Source: a virus. Taken from it: DNA of 64,000 nucleotides. Below, piece after piece: positions 36,561 to 43,818 of this stretch (its first letter is position 1; the number at the start of each line of letters is the position of its first letter). The notes under the pieces are model-generated. The model was not told the origin of the DNA. It made no database searches and saw only the letters and a program-made list of their open reading frames with translations. A program made the translations under genes and the position numbers. The stretch covers positions 1-64,000 of the IMG/VR virus record IMGVR_UViG_3300037468_000183; one strand, written 5' to 3'.

Positions 36561-37075
36561 GTTGCTCTCCTCGCTTCCTCTATGATGCGCTCGCACTGCG
36601 CGATACGCTCGGTATGATCAAGACTCAGGCATGGCCGATAGTATGCCTTGCGCGCCTTGCGTGGTCGCGGCGCGGGCAATGTTTCACGTGAAACATGCGG
36701 CGCGTCCGTGACACGCTCGCCGGGGGCCAGGATCACGACCGCGGAGATGGGCGCGTTATGGCAGTCGCCGGCGATGTGGATGCCGTGGCAGGAGGGACAA
36801 GGCGTGACATAGGACAATGGCCCAGGATCAGGAAGATCGAACTTGCGCCTTACCATCCTGTGAGTTTCCCAACTCACTTTAGACCATTCTCCGTGCGCCA
36901 GGGCATAGAGAACATTGTGCGATACGCCCTTGTCTTCTGCCAAAGCGCGCCATGATCGCGAATGCTTATAAGCGACCTGGACGGCCATTCGCGTGAGGTC
37001 TAACTCGGACATGACAAAGTCTGTTTCTGGAAAGAAACAAGGACTGGCGGTATCGTGCAGGGCATCCTGTGACAT
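36539..37075 (-). CDS. HTH-like DNA-binding protein with zinc ribbon
   Basis: 178 residues from the ATG at 37075 (GGAAAG upstream); an internal ATG at 37012 lacks a ribosome site. Residues ~30-75 form a helix-turn-helix (SRSWRALAEDKGVSHNVLYALA). Residues ~90-110 contain CPSCHGIHIAGDC, a zinc ribbon. The C-terminus is basic and Arg-rich, ending in a helix. Within the coding sequence, the residues HVSRET are encoded by a perfect parS site. A regulator role is inferred. Confidence 0.65.
   Translation of the reverse strand: MSQDALHDTASPCFFPETDFVMSELDLTRMAVQVAYKHSRSWRALAEDKGVSHNVLYALAHGEWSKVSWETHRMVRRKFDLPDPGPLSYVTPCPSCHGIHIAGDCHNAPISAVVILAPGERVTDAPHVSRETLPAPRPRKARKAYYRPCLSLDHTERIAQCERIIEEARRATCYLSTQ
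36680..36695. promoter_or_regulatory. Perfect parS centromere site (copy 2)
   Basis: A second exact TGTTTCACGTGAAACA, again extended to 18 bp (ATG...CAT) and followed by GCG as at copy 1. Unlike copy 1 it lies inside a gene, encoding HVSRET of the HTH/zinc-ribbon protein. Confidence 0.85.
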
Positions 37076-37079
37076 AGTT

Positions 37080-37817
37080 TTACTTTCCGGCGTTCCTGGA
37101 GTGACCGCCTCCGTATACCCAAACATGCCACTCCTTGAGCGGCACAGGAAGGAGCGCAACTTCCTCAAGCGTCATGATGGGAATAGCATTGGTGGCGTAC
37201 TTCCACTTATCCCATATCTCGATCTCCGCGTTATGCCGTAAGGTTTCGGCGTAGTTTGTCGCCCTGGTCGCAGCGGCCTTGTCGGCGCGTGACTGTGCTT
37301 CCTCTGGGGCGAGAGTCTTCGGTTTGTCAATCAAGTTGCGTCCGTTGCGCAGCAAGTCCTGGCGCGAATTGTAGCCGGCGTCCTCGACTATGTTGTGGCA
37401 CTTGCGGCAAAGCAGAGCGAGATTGTCCTCGTGATCCAAGCCACCATCGGCGCGCTTGATGACGTGATGCGGAGTCAGCATGTATTCGGTTCCGCATATC
37501 TCGCACTTTCCTTCGGCACGTCGGCGCACCTTTGCCTCAACACCACCGGGTAACAGCATTGTGGTTTTCATGTGCCTCTTCTCCTGTTCTGTTTTTGGCG
37601 GCATCATCTGACCGGCTATGAATTGCGTCATCTCGTTGACGGTTGCTGTTCGCTTGCGTTTCTCGTTGCGCAATGCGGCGATACTGCAAAGCAAGTTACC
37701 TGCTAGACTATCGAAGGATGCTAAATCGTGATCGTCAAAATCGTCAGGGGTTGCATGGCGCAACTTGTCAGCAGCGGAACGGAGTGCGGAAAACACGCAT
37801 GATGAGTTATCTTCCAC
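37080..37817 (-). CDS. HNH endonuclease
   Basis: 245 residues. I place the start at GTG 37817, with GAGGGACAAA upstream, just after the leader terminator; an alternative ATG at 37571 (AGGAGAAGAGGCAC) would give a 163-residue form. The HNH core is CEICGTEYMLTPHHVIKR, then GGLDHEDNLALLCRKCHN, with two CxxC zinc pairs. The N-terminal ~80 residues are helical, and the C-terminal ~85 are helical and charged. It may be a homing-type or packaging-associated nuclease. Expression appears controlled by the leader at 37832-37942. Confidence 0.82.
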   Translation of the reverse strand: MEDNSSCVFSALRSAADKLRHATPDDFDDHDLASFDSLAGNLLCSIAALRNEKRKRTATVNEMTQFIAGQMMPPKTEQEKRHMKTTMLLPGGVEAKVRRRAEGKCEICGTEYMLTPHHVIKRADGGLDHEDNLALLCRKCHNIVEDAGYNSRQDLLRNGRNLIDKPKTLAPEEAQSRADKAAATRATNYAETLRHNAEIEIWDKWKYATNAIPIMTLEEVALLPVPLKEWHVWVYGGGHSRNAGK

Positions 37818-37831
37818 TTTGTCCCTCGGAT

Positions 37832-37942
37832 AAACAAACGGGCCGCTCGGAGCGTTTCTTGTCGAGGGAAACGTGAGCGGCCCGCGGGAGTCCATCTCTG
37901 GACTATCCACCTATGTGATGCTCCCTACCGTTTCCCTCGACA
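37832..37942 (-). promoter_or_regulatory. Leader RNA with mutually exclusive stems (attenuator)
   Basis: On the minus strand the transcript should start near 37941. Stem A pairs 37942-37929 with 37873-37860 (TGTCGAGGGAAACG and its exact complement). Inside it lies AGTCCA/TGGACT. Stem B pairs 37884-37875 with 37848-37839 (CGGGCCGCTC and complement) and is followed by TTTGTTTA, i.e. an intrinsic terminator. The 5-prime arm of B lies inside loop A and the 3-prime arm of A inside loop B, so the two interleave. The HNH ribosome site comes right after B. Confidence 0.65.
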
Positions 37943-37947
37943 GATAC

Positions 37948-37976
37948 ATTCTACCCTACATCTCCCGGAATGTCAA
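37948..37976 (-). promoter_or_regulatory. Sigma-70-type promoter for the HNH transcript
   Basis: Minus strand TTGACA (37976-37971), 17-nt spacer, TAGAAT (37953-37948). The predicted start lies at the first base of leader stem A. Confidence 0.7.
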
Positions 37977-38009
37977 CCGGGCCGCGCGGCGCAACGCTCG
38001 CGGTCGCGC

Positions 38010-38459
38010 TCAATGCTGCCTGCCAAACACAAGCGGCAGGTACAGCCGCATGACGGGTACCGCGTGCGTCGTGATTGGCGCGGCACCCATCACTCGATCC
38101 GGCACTGTATCCGGGCCGGTGTCCCATCGCACGTGCTCGCCCTCCTGGACGCCCTGTCACACGATTGACACGAGGTGCGCGCCCGATATGGCGATGGTGA
38201 TATCGAGCGTGTCACTTCCCTGCCACGTTATGTCATCGCCAACCACATTGACGACCATGCCGGGCCGCGTCCAGATGCGCACCGTGTCGCCGGACGTGCC
38301 CCTGAGCGTGTACATGAATGCCGTGCTCTGACCATCGGGCAGCACGTATGGGCCGCAGAAATATACCAGAGTGGCGCCTGAGCTTGGGCCCGCGTGGGCC
38401 GGCACGGATAGCGCCAACAGCATGACGATGCCAATGACAAGACCAAACTTCTGTTTCAT
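38010..38459 (-). pseudogene. Secreted YLPLV-tail protein interrupted by an in-frame TGA
   Basis: ATG at 38459 has AAGGAGGAATAAC upstream. A classic signal peptide (GLVIGIVMLLALSVPAHA) is followed by a small beta domain. TGA at 38157-38159 ends translation after 100 residues. The same frame then continues for 48 more codons, with QEGEHVRWDTGPDTVP and a final MRLYLPLVFGRQH before TGA at 38010. The conserved export-type tail beyond the stop means it was, or by readthrough still is, a 149-residue protein. The short form may also be functional. Confidence 0.6.
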
Positions 38460-38460
38460 G

Positions 38461-38772
38461 TTATTCCTCCTTGAAGTCAACTTCACACGGCGCGCCGCGC
38501 GCAAAGGCACATGCCTCATCGAGCGAGTCGAAGCGACACAACGCGTAAAACGCGGCATCCCGACTCGACGGCATAGGCTCATGTATCCAGTGCCTATTCC
38601 GGCCGAGCACGTAATGATCGCCGCTGCGAATGGCCCAACGGTCGGGCGCGCCGTCGCCGTAAATGCAACGGTCGACTCGAATGCCGAGAATGTCGTGGAT
38701 GGCTTTGCCGTCGTTGTCGGGTCTGACGATCCACACCGAACAAATATCATAGCCGCCTATCCTGTCATCCAT
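38461..38772 (-). CDS. Hypothetical protein
   Basis: 103 residues from the ATG at 38772, preceded by AATGAGGAGCGAT. It ends one base from the start of the next gene. Sequence features are ICSVWIVRPDNDGKAIHDILG, several Cys and a C-terminal acidic end (CEVDFKEE). No family recognised. Confidence 0.55.
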   Translation of the reverse strand: MDDRIGGYDICSVWIVRPDNDGKAIHDILGIRVDRCIYGDGAPDRWAIRSGDHYVLGRNRHWIHEPMPSSRDAAFYALCRFDSLDEACAFARGAPCEVDFKEE

Positions 38773-38780
38773 ATCGCTCC

Positions 38781-39188
38781 TCATTCCTCGTTGCGCCTGC
38801 CGCGCATCACGTCCGCCGCGGCTTTCTTGACGCCCTCGGCCATCACGTCGAAAGCGTATTCGTCGGCCCACGTCAGCGCCTCGGCACTGTTCGCGAGCGT
38901 GACGGCCACGTCCGGCAATTCGGCCCTGAGACCAGCGTATGACCGGATGCGTCCGTAGCTCTGCCAGCGCGCCAGATCATCGAATTCGGCGCGGGCCGCG
39001 TCGTGCAGATTGGCGATCAGTTCGTCGGTTTGGCCGCTGAAGCCCTCGACATGGCGCGCCGCCTCGCAGGCTTCCTCAAGCAGCTTGCAGACTTGGCGCG
39101 CTGTCAGTTTCTCAGCAGTCAGTCCCTCTGTATAGCCGCGCGCGACCAGCGATTCAAAGATAGCTTCCTGTGCCTCATGCGTTTGCAT
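38781..39188 (-). CDS. MazG-like nucleotide pyrophosphohydrolase domain protein
   Basis: 135 residues, ATG with AGGAGGACAAGCGCG upstream. The pair of acidic motifs EEACE (near residue 38, EExxE) and ELPDVAVTLANSAE (near residue 90, ExxD) in an all-helical protein is the MazG/all-alpha NTP-PPase signature. Such phage enzymes hydrolyse (d)NTPs or alarmone-type nucleotides. The match is by motif only, so confidence is moderate. Confidence 0.6.
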   Translation of the reverse strand: MQTHEAQEAIFESLVARGYTEGLTAEKLTARQVCKLLEEACEAARHVEGFSGQTDELIANLHDAARAEFDDLARWQSYGRIRSYAGLRAELPDVAVTLANSAEALTWADEYAFDVMAEGVKKAAADVMRGRRNEE

Positions 39189-39984
39189 CGCGCTTGTCCT
39201 CCTTGTCCTTGATCCAATACTCCCAAACGTCTCCGCGCTTCCTGCGGGCCAGCTTGCCTTTCTTCTCCATCCTCGTCAGACAGTTGGACGCCAGCGAGCC
39301 GGGAAGATCGAGCACGGCGTTGACTTCGCGGAACGTCATGGGTGTCTTTGCCGCGGTCAGCAACGACAACACCTTTTCAATGTGCTTCTGCTTGCGGCCG
39401 ACCGGGTTGGCCGGCACAGGCGAAGGCACGGCGTTACCCGTTGCCAGCCAGGTAGTGCGCGCCTTGCAGCGTTCGGGGCGGGCGATGCCAATGGCGACGA
39501 TGCGACCCTGATTGCGCAGCAGGCGCCACGCGCCCAGCAGCAACGACTTCTCGCTGTCCACGCCAACGCAACACTCGAAGAACATCGCTGGACGATCCAG
39601 GAGGAGCAGGTTTGCCAACAGCACATCAGCAATCGCTGCAATCTCCACGCGCCTTTGCTCGGCCACGGCTTGCGCGTCTGCCTCGTCAACCGCTGCACGG
39701 CAGACAACCGCCTCCCGCGCGATGTTGGCGCGCTGGCATTCTGCGTAGTACGGACAGGCAGGCCGTTTGGTCTTTGGGTCGTCACACTGGCCCATGCCGA
39801 CGATGCCCGCCTTTGGGTCTGCATGTGACGGCAACGCTTCCCGCCTCACAGCGTCAATCTCGGCCAGGGACAACACCCAGGCATTCGCGAATCCGGGCGC
39901 GCCGCTTGGGATGCGACGCACCGCTGACAGGCCCAAACCGGCGTTGGGCAAAGTGTCAGAGACGAAGGTTCTGCGAGATAGCAT
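39175..39984 (-). CDS. Protein with Cys cluster and C-terminal winged helix
   Basis: 269 residues. The middle part has CPYYAECQRANIAREAVVC (a possible metal site) and a hydrophobic helix VLLANLLLL. Residues ~205-265 form a MarR/winged-helix domain (KHIEKVLSLLTAAKTPMTFR, then a basic wing ARRKRGDVWEYW). It is probably a DNA-binding regulator. A 14-bp imperfect hairpin lies 45 bp upstream of its start. Confidence 0.6.
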   Translation of the reverse strand: MLSRRTFVSDTLPNAGLGLSAVRRIPSGAPGFANAWVLSLAEIDAVRREALPSHADPKAGIVGMGQCDDPKTKRPACPYYAECQRANIAREAVVCRAAVDEADAQAVAEQRRVEIAAIADVLLANLLLLDRPAMFFECCVGVDSEKSLLLGAWRLLRNQGRIVAIGIARPERCKARTTWLATGNAVPSPVPANPVGRKQKHIEKVLSLLTAAKTPMTFREVNAVLDLPGSLASNCLTRMEKKGKLARRKRGDVWEYWIKDKEDKRDANA

Positions 39985-40028
39985 AGTACTCCTTTCTGTG
40001 GTGAGTCGTCAGGCCGTCCGGCGACAAG

Positions 40029-40066
40029 AGCGTCTGTCTGCGCTACTGCAAACGCGGACAGACGCT
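40029..40066. terminator. 14-bp hairpin in intergenic gap
   Basis: AGCGTCTGTCTGCG (40029-40042) pairs with CGCGGACAGACGCT (40053-40066) with one G-T type mismatch. It lies between the leftward genes 40090-40296 and 39175-39984, in the 105-bp gap. No T-run follows, so attenuation or mRNA protection are both possible. Confidence 0.5.
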
Positions 40067-40089
40067 TGCGGGGCGGCTTGGCGTGGTGG

Positions 40090-40296
40090 TTATGCGTGCT
40101 TCTGACGCAGCCACCACGTAAAATCAGCATACGTGAGCGGCTTGGGACATATTTCCGAGTCGTTCGGCCTGGCCTGATTATCTCCAGGCCACATCTCTCG
40201 GCGTACACCATATCCAAGCAGGCAACGCACGCCGATACTGTTTGTATATTCCAGCGCGCGGCAGTTTTTGCACGTCTGTTTCTTGCGTGCGGTCAT
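40090..40296 (-). CDS. Small zinc-finger-like protein
   Basis: 68 residues, ATG at 40296 after TGCGGAGGACGC. The motif CKNCRALEY with later Cys residues (VRCLLG, EICPKP) suggests a four-cysteine zinc site. Short phage proteins like this often bind nucleic acid or inhibit host enzymes; function unknown. Confidence 0.6.
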   Translation of the reverse strand: MTARKKQTCKNCRALEYTNSIGVRCLLGYGVRREMWPGDNQARPNDSEICPKPLTYADFTWWLRQKHA

Positions 40297-40327
40297 GCGT
40301 CCTCCGCATTGCACCTGATAAGTGTGG

Positions 40328-40585
40328 CTATACGTGCCTCAGCCAATCGGCTTCTGCGCTCAGATATTCCGCATGGCGTTGCGCAACAATGTCACACTCG
40401 GCGTGATACGCGCCTTCCAGTGCTCGGATGGTCGCATATAACTCGGCGTCAAACGGCTTGCTGCTGTCGGCAAATGAGTCGAGCACCGCATAGAGCGTGG
40501 CGCGCGCTTCGAGCATCTTGCCCACGGCAGCATACTCCGCGTGTTGTGCGTCGAGTCGCACCAGGTCTCTGTCGCGTGTTATCAT
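40328..40585 (-). CDS. Small helical protein
   Basis: 85 residues, ATG preceded by GGAGGAGGACGT. Predicted to be one helical hairpin with His and Asp residues (YHAECDIVAQRHAEYLSAEA). The start overlaps the upstream stop by 4 bp. No family recognised. Confidence 0.6.
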   Translation of the reverse strand: MITRDRDLVRLDAQHAEYAAVGKMLEARATLYAVLDSFADSSKPFDAELYATIRALEGAYHAECDIVAQRHAEYLSAEADWLRHV

Positions 40586-40902
40586 ACGTCCTCCTCCGGG
40601 TCGGGCGCGTCGTCGGCGTCGAGCGTCGGGCAGGTCTCGCGCAGCACGGCGTAGCTGTCCGTCTGCACGTAGGGCGGATTGCTGACAATCGCCAGGATGC
40701 TGTCCGGCGTGTGGTAGATGTCTGACGGCGGCGGCTTGCCACCGGGATAGCGCGCTTCGGCGGCCGCTTCGACAACCTTGAGATCATCTGACGGCATCTG
40801 GTTGCCCTTCGAAATATAGAGCCACCACAGCGCCCCTTCGACAAAGGCGCGCCGCAGATCGTCGGCTGGCAGCCGTCCCTCGATGTGATCGACCCAACTC
40901 AT
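40582..40902 (-). CDS. Hypothetical protein
   Basis: 106 residues. N-terminal helix (RRAFVEGALWWLYISKG), then Pro-rich segments and an acidic end (DADDAPDPEEDV). Overlaps both neighbours by 4 bp. The VEGALWW-YI pattern recurs in phage proteins of unknown function. Confidence 0.6.
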   Translation of the reverse strand: MSWVDHIEGRLPADDLRRAFVEGALWWLYISKGNQMPSDDLKVVEAAAEARYPGGKPPPSDIYHTPDSILAIVSNPPYVQTDSYAVLRETCPTLDADDAPDPEEDV

Positions 40903-41189
40903 GCGTCCTCCCTCGCTGCGTTCTCCGCAGCATTCGGCGCGAGCGCCGTCCGAATCACGTCACGCGCTTGCATCACGTTGACCGGCAGATATACGTGGTA
41001 TTGGCTGCTCTGCTCCAGCAATCGCTGCACGTGCTCTAGCGCCGTGCGCAGGCGCGCGTTCTCGGCTTGCGCCTCATTTCGGACCAGTCGATACTGCTTC
41101 GTCAGGACAAGCACGTATTGCAGGCGCTCGCCGGTCGATTGCAGATAGTCGCGCAGGCGGTCGTTCTCGGCTTGCAGATCGTCTGTCAT
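40899..41189 (-). CDS. Coiled-coil protein
   Basis: 96 residues from the ATG at 41189 (GGAGGCCCGCAC upstream). Two heptad-rich helices (LQAENDRLRDYLQSTGERLQ and RNEAQAENARLRTALEHVQ) suggest a coiled-coil dimer. It ends in a short Ala-rich tail. Overlaps the methyltransferase gene by 4 bp. Confidence 0.6.
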   Translation of the reverse strand: MTDDLQAENDRLRDYLQSTGERLQYVLVLTKQYRLVRNEAQAENARLRTALEHVQRLLEQSSQYHVYLPVNVMQARDVIRTALAPNAAENAAREDA

Positions 41190-43072
41190 GTGCGGGCCTC
41201 CGGTTTGCGAACAAACCATACATCCTCGTTCAGAATCGCCGCGTGCGGATTCTTCTCATTGGCGAGTCGGCGGAAAAAACTCACCTTGTCGCATTTGAGC
41301 GACTTGTCCTCACCGAGCAGCCCCAATTGCGCGCCGTGATCGGTCGTCTTCCAGGCCGTGACGTGGAGCAGCGGATCGAAGCCAACTGATTCACACAGCG
41401 CCAACCACTGCTCCCCGAAGGGGACGCGCTGCTTGTTGCGCACGAAGTCGCCAGTGATCCAGGCCGCCACTGCGCCAGGCTTGAGCACGGCGTAGGTCTG
41501 GGCGACGATCTCGCGCGCGGCAGTCCAGAACGTGTCTGCCCGCAATGCGCCGACTTGCCCATCTGTGTCGCCGTAATTCGACTGAAACATAGCAGCGCAT
41601 CCAATGTTGGTAGGTGAAACGAATACATCCGGGCGCTTTGTCGTAAACTCACCTTTGGCGTATCGTTCGGCCTTACGTTGGCGGGCCGAATCATCATTGA
41701 TCCCTGTATTGACGCTCGCCTCATACGGCGGACTGCTCACCGTCGCATCGAAGCCGTTGCCCGCTGGCATGGCGCCGAGTTGGCCGGGGGTGGCGCCGTA
41801 GCGTGCGCCCAGGGCCTTGCGCTGCTCCCAGCCGGCCGTCCCGCGAACGAAGTTGCCGTCAGCGTCGCGCAGTCCGCTCGCGCCTTCGTCTCCGCCTGGC
41901 CCGCCGTCGATGCGCGTCTCGGAGTAGGGTGGACTCGAAACACACGCCGAATACCCCTGCATCGTCAACGCCTGCGAGTGCTGGCCGGGCTTGTTGCCGG
42001 TGAGCTTGTCCGTGTCGATGCCGTTGCCGCCGTGCACGGTGTTGGCGCTGTAGGGGGGCGAACCAACTGCCGCCGAGTAGTCGCCGGGTGGCATCTGCTC
42101 CAGTTGCCCCGGTGTTGCGCCATAGCCAGGACGACGCGCTGTGCCTTCGGCGGCCCGGCGCGCGTCTTCAGCGGCATCCAAGCGCACGCTCTGTCCATCG
42201 TGACCAGTCGTGCCCGCATACGGCGGACTCGCAATCGCGCCATCGTAGCGCAGCGCCGCGTCGAAGTCGCCGGGTGGCAGCGCGCCCAGTTGGCCGGGCG
42301 AGGTGCCGTAGGACGCCACTTGCATTGTTCTTCCGGGGCGCGCTTCGGCATTGAATGCTGCATCTGTGCTTTGTAAGCTCCCCTGAAACGGCGGCGACGA
42401 CACGACCGCATCCGCTTCCGCCACGATCTCCGCCAGCCGGCGCGAGTCGCCTTGCAGCACGCGCGCCGTGCCATAGCCGGGGAAGTGCGGCGCGTAGCGG
42501 GCGCGCCATGTCTCCAGGTTGCCGGGCTGATATTCGGCGCAAGGCACGGCGCGCTTGGCTTCCAACTGGCGCAGATGTGCCTGAGCTACAGTCAATTCGC
42601 TGGCGTAGTTCTCGCGCTCAGCATCCGTGATAGGGCGGGGTGGTTCCCAAGTGGCATCGGTTTCGTCATACCTGCCGGACGATTGGATGCCCGTTTTTAG
42701 GATGGCCTCCAGGTCGCGCACGTGTTGGCGCTGGCGGTCAAGCTCGGCTTGGTTCTTGGCGCACGCCGGGCACAGATGCAAAGTGTTGCAGGTGTAGCCG
42801 CGGCACAAGTCAACGAACTTCGGCTCCAATTCCATGCCCGTCCAGTGCAGGCCATACAACGCGGCGTGGAAGGCGCAGCCGCCGATGCCGCCGAACGGAT
42901 CAACAACTTTGTCACCAGGGGCCAGCCAACCTTCGGCCAGCATGTGGCGATAGATGCGCTCGGCCAGGCCGAAAGATATCTTTGCCGGATGCGCGTAGGC
43001 TTCAGCGGCCAACGGTGCGCTCTGCCACGAACCATCATAGCAGCCGAACCACTCAGTTTGCATTGGGGCCAT
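41186..43072 (-). CDS. DNA methyltransferase with five tandem SPPY/SPPF segments
   Basis: 628 residues, ATG after GAGGAAGATC. Motif I is KVVDPFGGIGG near residue 53, followed by MELEPKFVDLCRGY and a Cys-containing helical insert. Motif IV (SPPY or SPPF) then appears five times between residues ~230 and ~455, each followed by a segment ending YGATPGQLG-MP-G. A single methyltransferase C-terminal half follows (YAVLKPGAVAAWITGDF). Only one catalytic loop is needed, so four are duplicates. It should methylate DNA at adenine or cytosine amino groups. No endonuclease is adjacent. Confidence 0.82.
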   Translation of the reverse strand: MAPMQTEWFGCYDGSWQSAPLAAEAYAHPAKISFGLAERIYRHMLAEGWLAPGDKVVDPFGGIGGCAFHAALYGLHWTGMELEPKFVDLCRGYTCNTLHLCPACAKNQAELDRQRQHVRDLEAILKTGIQSSGRYDETDATWEPPRPITDAERENYASELTVAQAHLRQLEAKRAVPCAEYQPGNLETWRARYAPHFPGYGTARVLQGDSRRLAEIVAEADAVVSSPPFQGSLQSTDAAFNAEARPGRTMQVASYGTSPGQLGALPPGDFDAALRYDGAIASPPYAGTTGHDGQSVRLDAAEDARRAAEGTARRPGYGATPGQLEQMPPGDYSAAVGSPPYSANTVHGGNGIDTDKLTGNKPGQHSQALTMQGYSACVSSPPYSETRIDGGPGGDEGASGLRDADGNFVRGTAGWEQRKALGARYGATPGQLGAMPAGNGFDATVSSPPYEASVNTGINDDSARQRKAERYAKGEFTTKRPDVFVSPTNIGCAAMFQSNYGDTDGQVGALRADTFWTAAREIVAQTYAVLKPGAVAAWITGDFVRNKQRVPFGEQWLALCESVGFDPLLHVTAWKTTDHGAQLGLLGEDKSLKCDKVSFFRRLANEKNPHAAILNEDVWFVRKPEART

Positions 43073-43087
43073 GATCTTCCTCTCTCG

Positions 43088-43441
43088 TCAAGACTCTGAT
43101 AGATACGTCTCAATCTCAGCGGCGGCGTCCAGCCATTGCCAACACACCGCCACGCGATACCCCTGCACTCGCAGGGCGTCGATCCACCATTGCTGCGCCG
43201 CGCTGATGCGACCGCCTTTGGCCTTCATCTCGATGAACAGGCCATGATAGCCGTGACGGGCGCAAGGCAAAAACAAATCCGGCACTCCAGATTTTTCGCC
43301 TTCGGCCTTGAGTCGGGTCGCCGTGGCAATGTGTCGCCAGCCGCCGTTGGGTGTGTGGTGCAGCAGCGCCAACTCCGGCAGGCGCTGCTCGTTGTACGCC
43401 GTCCACTCGAATAGAGCGATCTGCTCTGAGGATTCGCTCAC
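43088..43441 (-). CDS. VRR-NUC domain nuclease
   Basis: 117 residues, the stand-alone phage length. The motif order is typical: HHTPNGGWRHIATATRLKAEG, GVPDLFLP, GLFIEMKAKGG and QGYRVAVCWQW, with the PD-(D/E)XK residues in PDLF and EMK. These enzymes cut branched or damaged DNA, and some resolve Holliday junctions. Overlaps the upstream gene by 4 bp. Confidence 0.88.
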   Translation of the reverse strand: MSESSEQIALFEWTAYNEQRLPELALLHHTPNGGWRHIATATRLKAEGEKSGVPDLFLPCARHGYHGLFIEMKAKGGRISAAQQWWIDALRVQGYRVAVCWQWLDAAAEIETYLSES

Positions 43442-43662
43442 TCTGAAGGTTCAGTTGCGGAGATGTCACCAGCAATGAGCGGCAATTGCCGCTCATTGCT
43501 GGTGACAATCAACTCCACCTCGTCCTTGTTGCTTGACAACCACGACAACCTGCCGCGCTGATCAAGCACATTCTGTGTCAGCGTCATCTCAAACGTGATG
43601 GTCGCGTTTCCCGTCACCATGTCGATGCGGGCGGATTTGATGATTGACTTTGGAAATATCAT
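43438..43662 (-). CDS. Small protein containing a palindromic coding segment
   Basis: 74 residues, ATG with AAGGAGCCAAC upstream. Beta-rich (ARIDMVTGNATITFEMTL, EVELIVTS). The residues VTSNERQLPLIAGD are encoded by a perfect 42-bp palindrome at 43465-43506. No family recognised. Confidence 0.6.
   Translation of the reverse strand: MIFPKSIIKSARIDMVTGNATITFEMTLTQNVLDQRGRLSWLSSNKDEVELIVTSNERQLPLIAGDISATEPSE
43465..43506. repeat. Perfect 42-bp palindrome inside a gene
   Basis: GTCACCAGCAATGAGCGGCA plus A, followed by its exact complement with no spacer; the centre is at 43485/43486. As RNA it would form a 19-20 bp hairpin, and as DNA a strong cruciform. Confidence 0.85.
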
Positions 43663-43678
43663 GTTGGCTCCTTGTTGC

Positions 43679-43810
43679 TCACGTTTTTGTCGTCTTCCAG
43701 AATCTACGCTTGCCGCACAGCCAGGTCATGTGCCTGCCGCTGTGGGCCGCGCTCCGCTCACAGATGCGAAATTTTCCCGCGACGGTTGTCGGAGATCCGC
43801 ACTTGCGCAT
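43679..43810 (-). CDS. 43-residue Cys-containing basic protein
   Basis: Starts ATG at 43810 with TAGGAGGACGT, one of the best ribosome sites in the block. The product MRKCGSPTTVAGKFRICERS continues basic with a third Cys and ends KRRFWKTTKT. The next gene starts 16 bp after its stop. Possibly a small metal- or nucleic-acid-binding peptide. Confidence 0.55.
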   Translation of the reverse strand: MRKCGSPTTVAGKFRICERSAAHSGRHMTWLCGKRRFWKTTKT

Positions 43811-43818
43811 ACGTCCTC

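Noticed and set aside
37873-38331. Rightward open frame of 152 residues
   Set aside because: It is antisense to the HNH leader and the secreted protein, has no ribosome site, and its sequence is not protein-like.
38010-38459. Alternative genetic code with TGA as sense
   Set aside because: Many genes in the window end in TGA at precise overlaps with the next start, so TGA is a normal stop here.
39846-40217. Leftward open frame overlapping the winged-helix gene
   Set aside because: It covers the start of a better-supported gene and the intergenic hairpin, with no ribosome site.
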